From NCBI GenBank assembly GCA_022340545.1, contig JAJDNV010000015.1, positions 1-39,430 on the forward strand: a stretch of 39,430 nt of DNA. Reading direction: 5' to 3'. Shown piece by piece: positions 8,286 through 17,297 of the stretch; within the stretch, counting starts at the first letter, position 1, and each line of letters opens with the position of its first letter. Below the pieces are notes generated by a model, which was given only the letters and a program-made list of their open reading frames with translations, ran no database searches and was not told the DNA's origin. Both the position numbers and the translations under genes were made by a program. Source of the DNA: Acidobacteriota bacterium. GTDB taxonomy: Bacteria; Acidobacteriota; Vicinamibacteria; Fen-336.

Positions 8286-10169
8286 ATGCCGACTGCCGGG
8301 CCGCAGGAGGTTTCCGAGCAGGAGTCACGCGAGGTCGCTGAGGAGTCTCGCGAGCAGAGCTGGACGGAGCCGAGCCTGCTGCGTGAGCTCTTCCTCGGCC
8401 GCTTCCGCCTCGACCTCATCCATCCGTATCCCCTCCCGGGACCGGCGCGACCGGAGTTCGCGGAGTTCTACCGGCGCTTCGAGGCCTTTCTCCACCAGGA
8501 GGTCGACGCCGGGGAGCTCGACCGCTCGGGGGAGTACCCCCCGCACGTGCTCGAGGGGCTGCGGAGGCTGGGGGCCTTCGGGATGAAGATCCCGAAGGAG
8601 TACGGAGGTCTCGGGTTCACCAACGCCGAGTACAACCGTGTCATGGCCCTGGTCGGGGGCCACTGCGGCAACATCGCCGCGCTGCTGTCCGCTCACCAGT
8701 CGATCGGAGTGCCCCAGCCCCTGAAGCTCTTTGGGTCCGAGCGGCTGAAGCAGAAGTACCTTCCCCGCTGCGCGGCCGGCGAGATCTCGGCCTTTGCCCT
8801 GACCGAGCCCGACGTCGGCTCCGACCCCGCGCGTCTGGCAACCACGGCTACCCGTGCCGCCGACGGCAGCGCCTACACCATCGACGGGACGAAGCTGTGG
8901 ACGACGAACGGAGGCCTCGCCAAGCTCCTCGTGGTGATGGCCCGCGATCCCGAGACCCGGAAGATCAGCGCCTTCGTCGTCGAGACGGACTGGCCCGGCG
9001 TCCGGGTCGTGCACCGCTGCCACTTCATGGGCCTTCGCGCGATCTCGAACGTCGTCCTGAGCCTGGACAAGGTCCGCGCCCCCGCGGAGAACCTCATCGG
9101 GACCGAGGGCAAGGGTCTCAAGATCGCCCTCACGACCCTCAACGACGGGCGCCTCTCGATCCCCAACATCTCGGTCGGTGCGGCCAAGGCCGCCCTGGGG
9201 ATCGTGAGGCGCTGGTCGGCACAGCGCGTGCAGTGGGGCAAGCCCATCGGCCGGCACGAGGCCATCGCCCACAAGATCGCGGACATCGGGGCCCAGACGT
9301 TCGCAATGGAGTCGGTGGTGGGTCTCGTGACCGAGATGTCCGACCGCGGGGGCGCGGACACCCGTCTCGAGGCGGCGGCGGCCAAGGAATGGGTCACCTT
9401 TCAGAGCTGGCGCATCGTGGACGAGACGATGCAGATCCGGGGAGGCCGGGGGTACGAGACCGAGCACTCCCTCGCCGGGCGCGGCGAGGAGCCCATCCCG
9501 GTCGAGCGCATGATGCGGGACGCCAGGATCAGCAAGATCTTCGAGGGCTCGACCGAGATCATGCACCTCTTCATGGCGCGCGAGATGGTGGACAAGCATC
9601 TCGAGGTCGCGGGGGCCCTGATCGACTCCCGGACGCCGCTTTCCGCCAGACTGGCCGCCCTGCCGGGGATGGCGGCCTTCTACGCGTGGTGGTACCCGAC
9701 CCGGTGGGTGGGTTGGAGCTTCTGGCCCCGTTACTCCGGGTTCGGTGCCCTCGCCACACACCTGCGGTTCGTGGAGCGCTCGTCGCGCAAGCTTGCGCGC
9801 TCGAGCTTCCACGGTATGCTCGCCTACCGGGCCCACCTCCAGAACAAGCAGGCTTTCCTCTTCCACCTCGTAGACATCGCCAACGAGCTCTTCGCCATGG
9901 CGGCTTCCGTCACCCGCGCGTGCGCCCTCGCCGACGCAGAGGCCGCCGAGGCAAAGGAGGCCGCACGCATCGCCGACGTGTTCTGCCGCGGTGCCCGTCG
10001 CCGGGTTCGCGACCTCTTTCGAGACCTCTGGAGAAACGACGACGTCCTGAGGTATCGGCTCGGCGTGGAGGTGGTCGACGGCCGCCACGAGTGGCTCGAG
10101 GCGGGAGTGGCCTCCGCGGCCAAGAGACGAAGCACCGAACCTCGAACCGAGCCAGCGGGAGTACTCTAG
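8286..10169 (+). CDS. Acyl-CoA dehydrogenase with C-terminal extension (VLCAD/ACAD9-like)
   Basis: 627 aa, versus about 380-400 for short/medium-chain enzymes. The FAD-dependent core oxidises acyl-CoA to trans-2-enoyl-CoA in beta-oxidation. Visible signatures: FALTEPDVGSDPARL (flavin/substrate loop), IDGTKLWTTNGGLA, GRLSIPNISVGAAKAAL, and QIRGGRGYETE followed by KIFEGSTEIMHLFMARE, whose FEG Glu is the expected catalytic base. Residues about 450-627 form an extra helical domain as in very-long-chain enzymes, suggesting long-chain or membrane-associated substrates. Start: GAGGAG at 8274-8279, 6 nt before the ATG at 8286. It is divergent from the amidase and heads a plus-strand run with the two next genes (37 and 25 bp gaps). 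Confidence 0.93.
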   Translation: MPTAGPQEVSEQESREVAEESREQSWTEPSLLRELFLGRFRLDLIHPYPLPGPARPEFAEFYRRFEAFLHQEVDAGELDRSGEYPPHVLEGLRRLGAFGMKIPKEYGGLGFTNAEYNRVMALVGGHCGNIAALLSAHQSIGVPQPLKLFGSERLKQKYLPRCAAGEISAFALTEPDVGSDPARLATTATRAADGSAYTIDGTKLWTTNGGLAKLLVVMARDPETRKISAFVVETDWPGVRVVHRCHFMGLRAISNVVLSLDKVRAPAENLIGTEGKGLKIALTTLNDGRLSIPNISVGAAKAALGIVRRWSAQRVQWGKPIGRHEAIAHKIADIGAQTFAMESVVGLVTEMSDRGGADTRLEAAAAKEWVTFQSWRIVDETMQIRGGRGYETEHSLAGRGEEPIPVERMMRDARISKIFEGSTEIMHLFMAREMVDKHLEVAGALIDSRTPLSARLAALPGMAAFYAWWYPTRWVGWSFWPRYSGFGALATHLRFVERSSRKLARSSFHGMLAYRAHLQNKQAFLFHLVDIANELFAMAASVTRACALADAEAAEAKEAARIADVFCRGARRRVRDLFRDLWRNDDVLRYRLGVEVVDGRHEWLEAGVASAAKRRSTEPRTEPAGVL

Positions 10170-10206
10170 AGAGACGCTTTTAGCCGACGCGGCGAGAGGA
10201 GACGGG

Positions 10207-11115
10207 ATGGCAGCGGGCCAGCTGGCTCTGTGTCTCATCGACACCGACAACGAGTTCCAGCAGGTGGCTCGCCAGGATGGCGAGGCCGCGGCGCGGCGAG
10301 CGGGTCTCTCGATCGAGACGCATTGGAGCGGGGACGACCTCTCCGCACAGCTCGGTCAGCTGCGCCACCTCCTGGAGTCCTCCCCACGCCCCGAGGCCAT
10401 CCTCATCATGGCGGTGCGCGACCAGGGTCTCGGCCGGATCGCCCGCGACGCCACCGGGGCCGGCATCCACTGGGTGTTCTTGAACCGCTCGGACGACGAC
10501 CTCGAGAGCCTGCGGCGGGAGCACCCAGAGCTCGTCATCTGCCAGGTCTATCCGGACGAGGTCGAGACGGGGCGCGTGCAGGGGGAGATCATCAAGACCC
10601 TTCTGCCGGACGGTGGCAAGGTGCTCCAGGTCCAGGGCTCCAAGAGAAGCCTGGCCGCCCGCGACCGCTCCGCGGGGACGCACGAGGCCCTCGAGGGGGG
10701 GGCCTTCAAGCTGGTCAGCCTCGAGGCGGGATGGACCGAGGAGGAGGGGTACAACGCGCTCGTCGGGTGGCTCCGTGTGGCCGTCCAGGCCAACATGCGC
10801 TTTGATCTCGTCGCCTGTCACAACGACCTCCTCGCCGAGGGCGCCCGCCGGGCCCTCGAGGATGTGGCCCGGGACTTCGACAAGGCCGCCCTGACGTCCG
10901 TCCCCATCGTCGGCTGCGACGGCACCCCGTCGGTGGGTCAGGCGATGGTCCAGGACGGCCGGCTCGCGGCCACCGTCGAGCTGCCCCGATCGTCCGGACC
11001 GGCGGTGGAGCTCGTCGCGAAGGGCCTCACCGGACAGGAGACCCCTCCCCCCGTCGTCACTCTCCACGCGAAGCCCTTCCCCGGCCTCGAGAAGCTGCGT
11101 CCCCCGCGAGCCTGA
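10207..11115 (+). CDS. Periplasmic-binding-protein-fold sugar sensor without signal peptide
   Basis: 302 aa. The sequence has the two-lobed Peripla_BP_4 / LacI-effector fold: LALCLIDTDNEFQQVARQDGEAAARRAG at the start, EAILIMAVRDQGL, HWVFLNRSDDD, GKVLQVQGSKRSLAARDRSAGTHEAL, FDLVACHNDLLAEGARRAL, VPIVGCDGTPSVGQAMVQDGRLAATVELP. The last three segments are typical of ribose/galactose-type binding proteins. It has neither a signal peptide nor an N-terminal HTH, so it is probably cytosolic, and no permease or ATPase is adjacent. It may be a sensor or an enzyme-associated ligand-binding protein. GAGGAG upstream of ATG 10207 supports the start. It follows the acyl-CoA dehydrogenase by 37 bp. Ligand unknown. 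Confidence 0.75.
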   Translation: MAAGQLALCLIDTDNEFQQVARQDGEAAARRAGLSIETHWSGDDLSAQLGQLRHLLESSPRPEAILIMAVRDQGLGRIARDATGAGIHWVFLNRSDDDLESLRREHPELVICQVYPDEVETGRVQGEIIKTLLPDGGKVLQVQGSKRSLAARDRSAGTHEALEGGAFKLVSLEAGWTEEEGYNALVGWLRVAVQANMRFDLVACHNDLLAEGARRALEDVARDFDKAALTSVPIVGCDGTPSVGQAMVQDGRLAATVELPRSSGPAVELVAKGLTGQETPPPVVTLHAKPFPGLEKLRPPRA

Positions 11116-11140
11116 TCCGGAGTGGTGCTAGACTCGGTCC

Positions 11141-11662
11141 ATGGCCGAGACGATCGACTTTCCTTCCCTGAGTCTCCAGGACGCCCTCGACCTCGCCATC
11201 CTGGTGGAGGAAGAGGCCCAGGAGCGCTACCTCGAGTTCGTGGACCAGATGGAGCAGCACCGCACACCGGAGGCGGCCGAGTTCTTCCGGAGCATGGCCG
11301 GCAACGAGGCCAAGCACGGGGAGGAGCTCCGCTCCCGACGCAAGGCGCGGTTCGGCGATGCCCCCCCGCGGGTCGACCGCTCCATGCTCTGGGACGTCGA
11401 GGCCCCCGACTACGGCGAGCCCCGGGCGTTCATGTCGGCCCGTCAGGCAATGGGGGTGGCCCTCCGAGCGGAGACCAAGGCCCACGAGTTCTTCGCGAAG
11501 GCCCTCCCCCACATCACGGATCCCGAGGTGCGGACCCTCTTCGACGAGCTGCGCGAGGAGGAGATCGGCCACCAGAACCTCGTGCGCGAGGCCATGCGGA
11601 GCCTCCCCCGCGGACCGGAACCCGACCCCGACGACTACGTCGACGAACCCGCCGCCCAGTAG
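11141..11662 (+). CDS. Rubrerythrin-like di-iron ferritin-superfamily protein
   Basis: 173 aa, four-helix bundle. Two half-motifs that build a di-iron site are visible: LAILVEEEAQERYLEF plus NEAKHGEEL (E56, H59), and ALRAETKAHEFF plus ELREEEIGHQNLV. The protein contains no cysteine, so it lacks the rubredoxin Fe(SCys)4 domain of classical rubrerythrin. Such short forms are thought to reduce peroxide or store iron with an external electron donor. Its place behind an acyl-CoA dehydrogenase, whose flavin can leak electrons to oxygen, would suit peroxide defence, but that link is inference. The malic enzyme gene converges on it with a 27-bp gap. Confidence 0.85.
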   Translation: MAETIDFPSLSLQDALDLAILVEEEAQERYLEFVDQMEQHRTPEAAEFFRSMAGNEAKHGEELRSRRKARFGDAPPRVDRSMLWDVEAPDYGEPRAFMSARQAMGVALRAETKAHEFFAKALPHITDPEVRTLFDELREEEIGHQNLVREAMRSLPRGPEPDPDDYVDEPAAQ

Positions 11663-11689
11663 GCCGCGGGCGGACCGGTTCCCCCGCCG

Positions 11690-13144
11690 CTACTGGTAGA
11701 TGTCGATGCCCTTCGGTATGCGTCGGGCGACCTTTGTGTTCCGTGCGGCCCTCGCGACCGCGCGCGCGACCTCGCTGGACACCGTGCGATTGAAGACGCT
11801 CGGCACGATGTAGTCCGGTGACAGCTCCCGGTCCGTCACGACCTCGGCGATCGCCTGCGCCGCCGCACCCTTCATCTCTTCGTTGATGCAGTGGGCACGG
11901 GCGTCCAGGGCCCCTCGGAAGATCCCCGGGAAGGCGAGGACGTTGTTGATCTGGTTCGGGTAGTCGCTACGACCCGTCGCCATCACGCCGACGATCCCCT
12001 CCGCTTCCTCGGGCATGATCTCCGGCGTCGGGTTCGCCATCGCGAACACGATCGGCTGCGCGGCCATCGTCTTCAAATCGTCTCGCCCGAGCAGCCCGGG
12101 GGCCGAGAGGCCCAGGAACATGTCGGCCCCGTGGAGCGCATCCTTGACGCCACCCGTCTCCTGCTCCGGGTTCGTGTTCTCCACGAACCACAGCTTGGCC
12201 GGGTTGCTCCCGACGTCACGACCACGGTGGAGGGCCCCCTGCCGGTCGCAGACGATGATGTTGCCGAAGCCGAGGTTCTTGAGCGCCCGCGTGCAGGCCC
12301 AGCCCGCTGCTCCCGCGCCACTGACCACCAGCTTCATGTCCTGTGGCCGCTTTCCCTTGATCTTGAGGGCGTTCAGGGTTGCCGCGAGCGTGACGACGGC
12401 GGTCCCGTGCTGATCGTCGTGGAAGACCGGGATGTCCAGCGCCTCGTCCAGCTCTCGCTCGACCTCGAAGCAGCGAGGGGCCGAGATGTCCTCGAGGTTG
12501 ATGGCCCCGAAGGTCGGAGCCACCGCCTTGCCGATGGCGACGATCTCCTGGACGTCCTGGGTGTCCAGACACAGGGGAAAGGCGTCCACGCCGGCGAACT
12601 CCTTGAAGAGGATGGCCTTGCCTTCCATCACCGGCATGGCGGCGCACGCCCCGATGTTGCCGAGTCCAAGCACCGCGCTGCCGTCGGAGATGACAGCCAC
12701 GCAGTTGCGGCGGATCGTGAGGGCGTGCGACGTCTTCGGCTCGGCTTCGATCGCCCGACAGACGCGCGCGACGCCCGGGGTGTAGGCCATCGAGAGGTCG
12801 ACCCGGGTCTTGAGGGCCACCTTGGATTGGATCTCGAGCTTGCCCCCGAGATGCATGAGAAAGGTCTCGTCGGAGACGGACTCCAGGTTCAGGTCCTCGA
12901 CCCCCCGCACGGCCTCGATGATCCGGCGTGCGTGGTCCGTGGACGAGCATTCCACCGTGTAGTCCCGAAGGCTCCGTTTCCCCCGGATGTCCACGAGGTC
13001 GATCGCGCGGATCACGCCCCCCATGTCTCCGATCGTCGCTGCGATCTTGGCGATCCGCCCCGGGGCCCGCGGGTAGTCGATGCGCAAGGTGATCGCATAC
13101 TGGGAGCTGATCGCGGCTTCCGGTGCGGGGGAGTTGTCACTCAT
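11690..13144 (-). CDS. NAD(P)-dependent malic enzyme with N-terminal ACT domain
   Basis: 484 aa, cytosolic; oxidatively decarboxylates malate to pyruvate. An ACT-like regulatory domain fills residues about 15-90 (ITLRIDYPRAPGRIAKIAATIGDMGG). The malic core follows, with the catalytic Tyr in YTPGVA (Y121), Lys residues in GKAILFKEFAG (176-184), metal ligands in INLEDI (E218, D219) and FHDDQHGTA (D243/D244). The NAD-binding domain shows VVSGAGAAGWA and later FAMANPTPEI. There is no phosphotransacetylase domain, unlike E. coli MaeB. The ACT domain implies allosteric control by a small molecule, possibly an amino acid. It is probably monocistronic: 82 bp separate it from the next minus-strand gene upstream in coordinates, and it converges with the rubrerythrin-like gene. 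Confidence 0.93.
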   Translation of the reverse strand: MSDNSPAPEAAISSQYAITLRIDYPRAPGRIAKIAATIGDMGGVIRAIDLVDIRGKRSLRDYTVECSSTDHARRIIEAVRGVEDLNLESVSDETFLMHLGGKLEIQSKVALKTRVDLSMAYTPGVARVCRAIEAEPKTSHALTIRRNCVAVISDGSAVLGLGNIGACAAMPVMEGKAILFKEFAGVDAFPLCLDTQDVQEIVAIGKAVAPTFGAINLEDISAPRCFEVERELDEALDIPVFHDDQHGTAVVTLAATLNALKIKGKRPQDMKLVVSGAGAAGWACTRALKNLGFGNIIVCDRQGALHRGRDVGSNPAKLWFVENTNPEQETGGVKDALHGADMFLGLSAPGLLGRDDLKTMAAQPIVFAMANPTPEIMPEEAEGIVGVMATGRSDYPNQINNVLAFPGIFRGALDARAHCINEEMKGAAAQAIAEVVTDRELSPDYIVPSVFNRTVSSEVARAVARAARNTKVARRIPKGIDIYQ

Positions 13145-13226
13145 CTCGTCGCCTCCTGCCGTCCAGGGACTGACAGCGTACAGAATCTCTTCGTGTGTTG
13201 CGGGGCCGGTGGACGCAGATCGGCCC

Positions 13227-15332
13227 TCAGCTCTCGGCCATGGTCCAGGGCGCCTTGTCGAGCCAACCCGTCAGGTTGTCCGCCGACATCGGGCGTGCGA
13301 TGAAGTAGCCCTGGGCCTGGTCGCAGCCAAAGGTGGAGAGGACGTCGAGCGTCCACTGGTCTTCGACCCCCTCGGCCAACACCGAAAGCCCCAGATTGTG
13401 CGCGAGCTCGCTCGTCGAGCGGACGATGGCGGTGTCGCCCTCACCCCCCTCCCCGACCATCCCCCGCACGAAGGAGCCGTCGATCTTCAGCTCGGTGATC
13501 GGGAGGTGACGGAGCAGCCCCAGCGAGGAGTAGCCTTTGCCGAAGTCGTCGATGGCGATGCGCACACCGCTGCGGGCCAGCTTGTCCAGGACCTGTCCCG
13601 CGCGGTAGGTGTCGACCATGACCGCGCTCTCCGTCACCTCGAGCTGAAGGCGATCCGCCGGCACGTCGTTGGCCTGCAACGCCTCCGTGACCTGGTCCAC
13701 GAGCTGATCGTCGTGCAGGTTCCGGGCGGAGACGTTGACCGCCACCGGCAGGGCGTGACCGTTGCGCGCGAAGCCCTTCGCCTCGGAGACCGCGCGGGCG
13801 AGCACCCAGCGGGTCAGGGGCGTCATCAGGGCCGTCCCCTTCTCTGCGAGGGTGATGAACTGGCCGGGCGGGACCAGGCCCCGCTTCGGGTGGTGCCAGC
13901 GCAGAAGCGCCTCGGTCCCGATCACGGTCCGGGTCTTGAGGTCCACCTTCGGCTGGTAGTGCAGCACCAGCTGGTTCGCATCCAGCGCCTGCCGAAGCTC
14001 CCCCAGGAGCGCCAGTCCCGAGGGATCGTGGGGCTCGTACTGCTCGGAGTACGTCACCGAGGCCCCTCCCCCCAGCTTCAGAGCCGCCTGTAGCGCCGCG
14101 TCCGCCCGCCGCAGCACGATCTCCGCCTCCGAGCCGTGCTCGGGGGCGATGGCCAGCCCGACACTCGCGGTGACCTCGATGGGCAGCCCCTGCACCATGA
14201 ACGGCTTCTCGAGAGCGGCCAGGGTGCTCGTCGCCACCTGGGCGGCGAGCCCCGCGTCCGCATCGGGCAGGAGCATCCCGAACTCGTCCCCCTTGAGGCG
14301 CGCCACCCGATCGGCTGCCCCGAGCACCTCGCCCAGGCGCCCGGCCAGCTCGCGAACAATGAGGTCGGCGTTGTGGTGGCCGAGGGTGTTGGCGGTCTCC
14401 TTGAAGCCGTGAAGGGCGAGGATGAGCAGGGCCAGGGGCTGGCCGGTGTGCGTCGAGTCGGCCAGGCTCCGGCCGAGCCGCTTGAGGAAGAGATCGCGGT
14501 TCGGCAGGCCGGTCAGCTGGTCGTAGAAGCGCAACCGGCGCAGCGACTGCTCGGCGAGCTTTTGCTCGGTCACGTCGAGGACAAACCCCCGCACGAAGCG
14601 TGTCGCGCCGTCCGGTCCGGGCAGCGCACGTCCCTCGTCGCGCCACCACAGCTCGCGCCCGTCCCGGTCGAGGATCCGGTACTCCGAGGCGAAGCGGCCG
14701 GTGGACGCGCAGGCCTGGCGGAACTGGCCCAGCACGCGCTCGCGGTCCCGCGGGTGCAGGCGACGCACCCACATGTCGGGCTCCGACAGCCACTCGGCGG
14801 GGGTGAAGCCGGTCATGGCGAGCAGCTGCGGGCTCACGTAGGCCCGGCTGCCAGTCTCGTCCGCCCACGCGACGTACGTGAGGGCGGGGATCTCCTCGAT
14901 CAGCGCGCGGTACCGGTCGGTCGCCTCGGCCTCGTTGGGTAATCCCCCGGTGCGTCGCCTCGGACCGCGCTCGATCTCGCGCTCGAGCGAGGCCCGCAGC
15001 CGCGGCAGGTCCCCCTTGCGGAGGCAGTCCGCCGCCCCCGCACGCATGAGCTCGACGATCTCCTCTTCCCGATAGGACCGGGCGTAGATGAGAACCGGAT
15101 GCCCCGGGCCCACCCCCCGGACGGTTTCGAGCACCTGCTCGGCGGGCAGCGAGGACGTGTCCCGCCAGGCCATCACGACGTCGCAGCCCTCGCGCACCGC
15201 ATTGCCGAGCTGGGGCCTGGTGGCCACGAGAGAGAAAGACGGATCGAAACCGCATTGCTCGAGATCGGCCGCGACCCGCAGAGCCTCGTTCCGCGAGCTC
15301 CCCACGACCACGACCTTCAGCGGTTTACCCAT
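13227..15332 (-). CDS. Pseudo-receiver/PAS/degenerate GGDEF/EAL protein, likely c-di-GMP phosphodiesterase
   Basis: 701 aa, cytosolic. Residues 1-120 fold like a response-regulator receiver, but the acidic pocket is absent (GSSRNE after beta 1) and the phospho-acceptor position is A55. A PAS domain spans about 136-260 (LTYVAWADE, VRRLHPRDRERV, VRGFVLDVTEQK). The GGDEF domain (about 265-430) has lost the two metal Asp residues (A306 and H308 in ALHGFK) and reads K347-GDEF, so cyclase activity is unlikely. The EAL domain (about 440-690) is intact: E474-A-L, NVSARN, EVTES, D595-D596, LKIDGSF, AEGVED and QGY. It should hydrolyse c-di-GMP, with PAS input. The upstream TATAAT at 15398-15403 could be its promoter; a GGGGGT site precedes the ATG. 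Confidence 0.9.
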   Translation of the reverse strand: MGKPLKVVVVGSSRNEALRVAADLEQCGFDPSFSLVATRPQLGNAVREGCDVVMAWRDTSSLPAEQVLETVRGVGPGHPVLIYARSYREEEIVELMRAGAADCLRKGDLPRLRASLEREIERGPRRRTGGLPNEAEATDRYRALIEEIPALTYVAWADETGSRAYVSPQLLAMTGFTPAEWLSEPDMWVRRLHPRDRERVLGQFRQACASTGRFASEYRILDRDGRELWWRDEGRALPGPDGATRFVRGFVLDVTEQKLAEQSLRRLRFYDQLTGLPNRDLFLKRLGRSLADSTHTGQPLALLILALHGFKETANTLGHHNADLIVRELAGRLGEVLGAADRVARLKGDEFGMLLPDADAGLAAQVATSTLAALEKPFMVQGLPIEVTASVGLAIAPEHGSEAEIVLRRADAALQAALKLGGGASVTYSEQYEPHDPSGLALLGELRQALDANQLVLHYQPKVDLKTRTVIGTEALLRWHHPKRGLVPPGQFITLAEKGTALMTPLTRWVLARAVSEAKGFARNGHALPVAVNVSARNLHDDQLVDQVTEALQANDVPADRLQLEVTESAVMVDTYRAGQVLDKLARSGVRIAIDDFGKGYSSLGLLRHLPITELKIDGSFVRGMVGEGGEGDTAIVRSTSELAHNLGLSVLAEGVEDQWTLDVLSTFGCDQAQGYFIARPMSADNLTGWLDKAPWTMAES

Positions 15333-15397
15333 GTCTCGACCCCCGACTCGCCCGACTCTGGGCGTACGTGGTCCGGCAACAGCTTCTTGGATATAGG

Positions 15398-15403
15398 ATT
15401 ATA
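15398..15403 (-). promoter_or_regulatory. Candidate -10 box (TATAAT) for the EAL gene
   Basis: On the minus strand the hexamer is exactly TATAAT and sits in a short AT-rich island within GC-rich sequence, about 66 bp upstream of the ATG at 15332. No good -35 hexamer is found at 16-18 bp, so this is a partial promoter match only. Confidence 0.4.
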
Positions 15404-15444
15404 CGGCCCTTACCGCCCCGAGAGGTCCTGAAAGTGGGAGGCGA

Positions 15445-17097
15445 TCACCGCCTGAGCTTCAGAACCTCCTTCTTGAGTCGGGCCACGTGCCCGCGACCGA
15501 GGGCCTTGACCTCGCAGCCGAGCTCGAAGTAGCGCCGGATCTTCTCGTCGTCGAGGATGCCGAAGCAGTCCACGACCGCCATGGCCCCGCCTGCCCAACG
15601 CACGACGTCATCGGGCTCGAGCTCGAGATAGGGGGCGTGAGGGACGGCCAGGATGAATCCCTCGACACCCTTCAGCGCCACCTCGAGGTCTTGCTGGACC
15701 CGTAGCTCCGTGAGCTGCTCCTGATTGCGAAAGAAGCGCGCCCAGGAATGGCCCGGAGCGGGATAGGTGTCCTGTTTCTCCAGCTCGTACCAGTGCGTGA
15801 CGTAGGGGTCGTGGACGCGCATCTCGGCCCCCATCTCCGTCAGCTTTCGGACCACCAGCTCCGAGCCCGAGTAGCGAGTGTCGCCGACGTCCTGGCGGTA
15901 GCTGGCGCCGCACAGCAACACCTCCGCGCCGGCGATGTAGCGTCCCATGTTGCGCAGCGCGTCACGAACCAGCTCCGCGACGTGAAGCGATCGCGTGTCG
16001 TTGATGTCGATGGCGGTGGGCGTGATCCTGAAGACGCTGTCTCCGTCCTGGAAGCCCAGCAGGTGCTCGTAGGCCCAGAAGCCGAGGCCTCCGTCCTTGG
16101 GCAGGCAATACCCGCCGATGCCCGGACCGGGAAAGATCATGTTGTTGTGGGTCGGCCGCATCTTGATGGCCTGCACGACCTTGATCAGGTCGACACCGTT
16201 GCGCTCGGCAAACAGGCTCCACTCGTTGAGGAAGGCGAGGGTGGTGGCACGGAACGAGTTCTCGACGATCTTGGTCGTCTCCGACTCGATGGGACGGTCC
16301 ATGACGGTCAGCGGGTAGTCCCGGGTGTTCAGCACCTCCGTCAGGAACCGTTCCACCCGCCCGCGTGCTTCCGCGTTACAGCCGGAGCAGACACGCCACA
16401 TGTCGCGGATGGACGACACGTACTCGCGCCCCGGCATCACCCGCTCGAAGCTGTGCGAGAGCAGCGGCTCGGAGGCGATGCCTCGGACGGCGAACGCCTT
16501 CTTGAGGATCGGCCAGCCGACGAACTCGGTGGTGCCCGGCGCCACCGTGGTTTCGATCAGCACCAGGCACTCGGGACGCATCTTCTCGCCGATGACCTGC
16601 AGGGTCCCCTCGAGGGCCCCCATCTCCGCCTCGCCGCTCCGCATGTTTCCGAGCTCGTGCTTGGTGTAGTCGCACTGCACATCGACCACCACGCAGTCCG
16701 CGAGCTTCAGGCAATCTGAGTTGTAGGTGGCGACCAGGCTCTTCTTGTGCTTCACGCATCGCTCGATCAGGCTCTCCACCGCCGGGTCCTCGGCCTTGAC
16801 CGGTGACTGGCCCCGGCTGAGCAGGGGGATCTTCCAGTAGCTGCGCGGGCTGGGCCGCTGGCAGCCGATGACGAGCTTCGTGGGCGTGCCGTCGTCGTCC
16901 TCGGTGTCGGCCACGATGGCCGCCATCACCGCTCCGACGAACCCCACGCCCATGACGACGACGATCTCCCGGCCCCGGCTGCGGGCGTCCTCGGCGAGTC
17001 GCTCCAGGCGCTCGTACTCGGCCGCGTACTCGTCCTCTCCGGGCAGGGGAAAGGCCTCGCCAGCTGGTGAAACCGACTGTGCGTTCTCGCTCGCCAT
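15445..17097 (-). CDS. UDP-glucose/UDP-hexose dehydrogenase-like protein, atypically long
   Basis: 550 aa against about 430-450 for usual UDP-sugar 6-dehydrogenases. A charged leader of about 43 residues precedes the Rossmann strand EIVVVMGVGFVGAVMA (G50, G52, G55). Between the first strand and the second half of the NAD domain there is an unusual insertion (about 65-110, rich in Asp/Glu/Pro). Catalytic features are present: ETTVAPGTT, E-x-x-K at K276 in ETTKIVENSF, N280, and the nucleophile C331 in PGPGIGGYCLPKD. The enzyme should oxidise a UDP-hexose at C6 to a uronate with two NAD. Start ATG 17097 is divergent from YchF. Substrate is not determined; UDP-GlcNAc or UDP-ManNAc types cannot be excluded. 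Confidence 0.82.
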   Translation of the reverse strand: MASENAQSVSPAGEAFPLPGEDEYAAEYERLERLAEDARSRGREIVVVMGVGFVGAVMAAIVADTEDDDGTPTKLVIGCQRPSPRSYWKIPLLSRGQSPVKAEDPAVESLIERCVKHKKSLVATYNSDCLKLADCVVVDVQCDYTKHELGNMRSGEAEMGALEGTLQVIGEKMRPECLVLIETTVAPGTTEFVGWPILKKAFAVRGIASEPLLSHSFERVMPGREYVSSIRDMWRVCSGCNAEARGRVERFLTEVLNTRDYPLTVMDRPIESETTKIVENSFRATTLAFLNEWSLFAERNGVDLIKVVQAIKMRPTHNNMIFPGPGIGGYCLPKDGGLGFWAYEHLLGFQDGDSVFRITPTAIDINDTRSLHVAELVRDALRNMGRYIAGAEVLLCGASYRQDVGDTRYSGSELVVRKLTEMGAEMRVHDPYVTHWYELEKQDTYPAPGHSWARFFRNQEQLTELRVQQDLEVALKGVEGFILAVPHAPYLELEPDDVVRWAGGAMAVVDCFGILDDEKIRRYFELGCEVKALGRGHVARLKKEVLKLRR

Positions 17098-17297
17098 GCT
17101 CGAAGCTCCTCGGTTCTCGCGCCTGCCGGGCGAAGCGGCCGCCAGTCGTGCCCGCGCACCCGATCGTCCGTCGGGATTCTAATTGAACGGGAGACGGATC
17201 CCCTCTCGAGGTGGCGGTTCTGCCGGGCCCCGGACGAGGGCGTATGATCGGGCTGCTCGGGGCGGCCGGCCCGATCAATGAGGAAGGGAGGTGCACG
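17098..17297. promoter_or_regulatory. Divergent intergenic region between UDP-sugar dehydrogenase and ychF
   Basis: This 200-bp gap must hold both promoters. On the plus strand TATGAT (17243-17248) is a possible -10 for ychF, 50 bp before its GTG. On the minus strand TAGAAT (17176-17181) is a possible -10 for the dehydrogenase. Neither has a convincing -35. No reading frame here looks like a gene. Confidence 0.3.
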
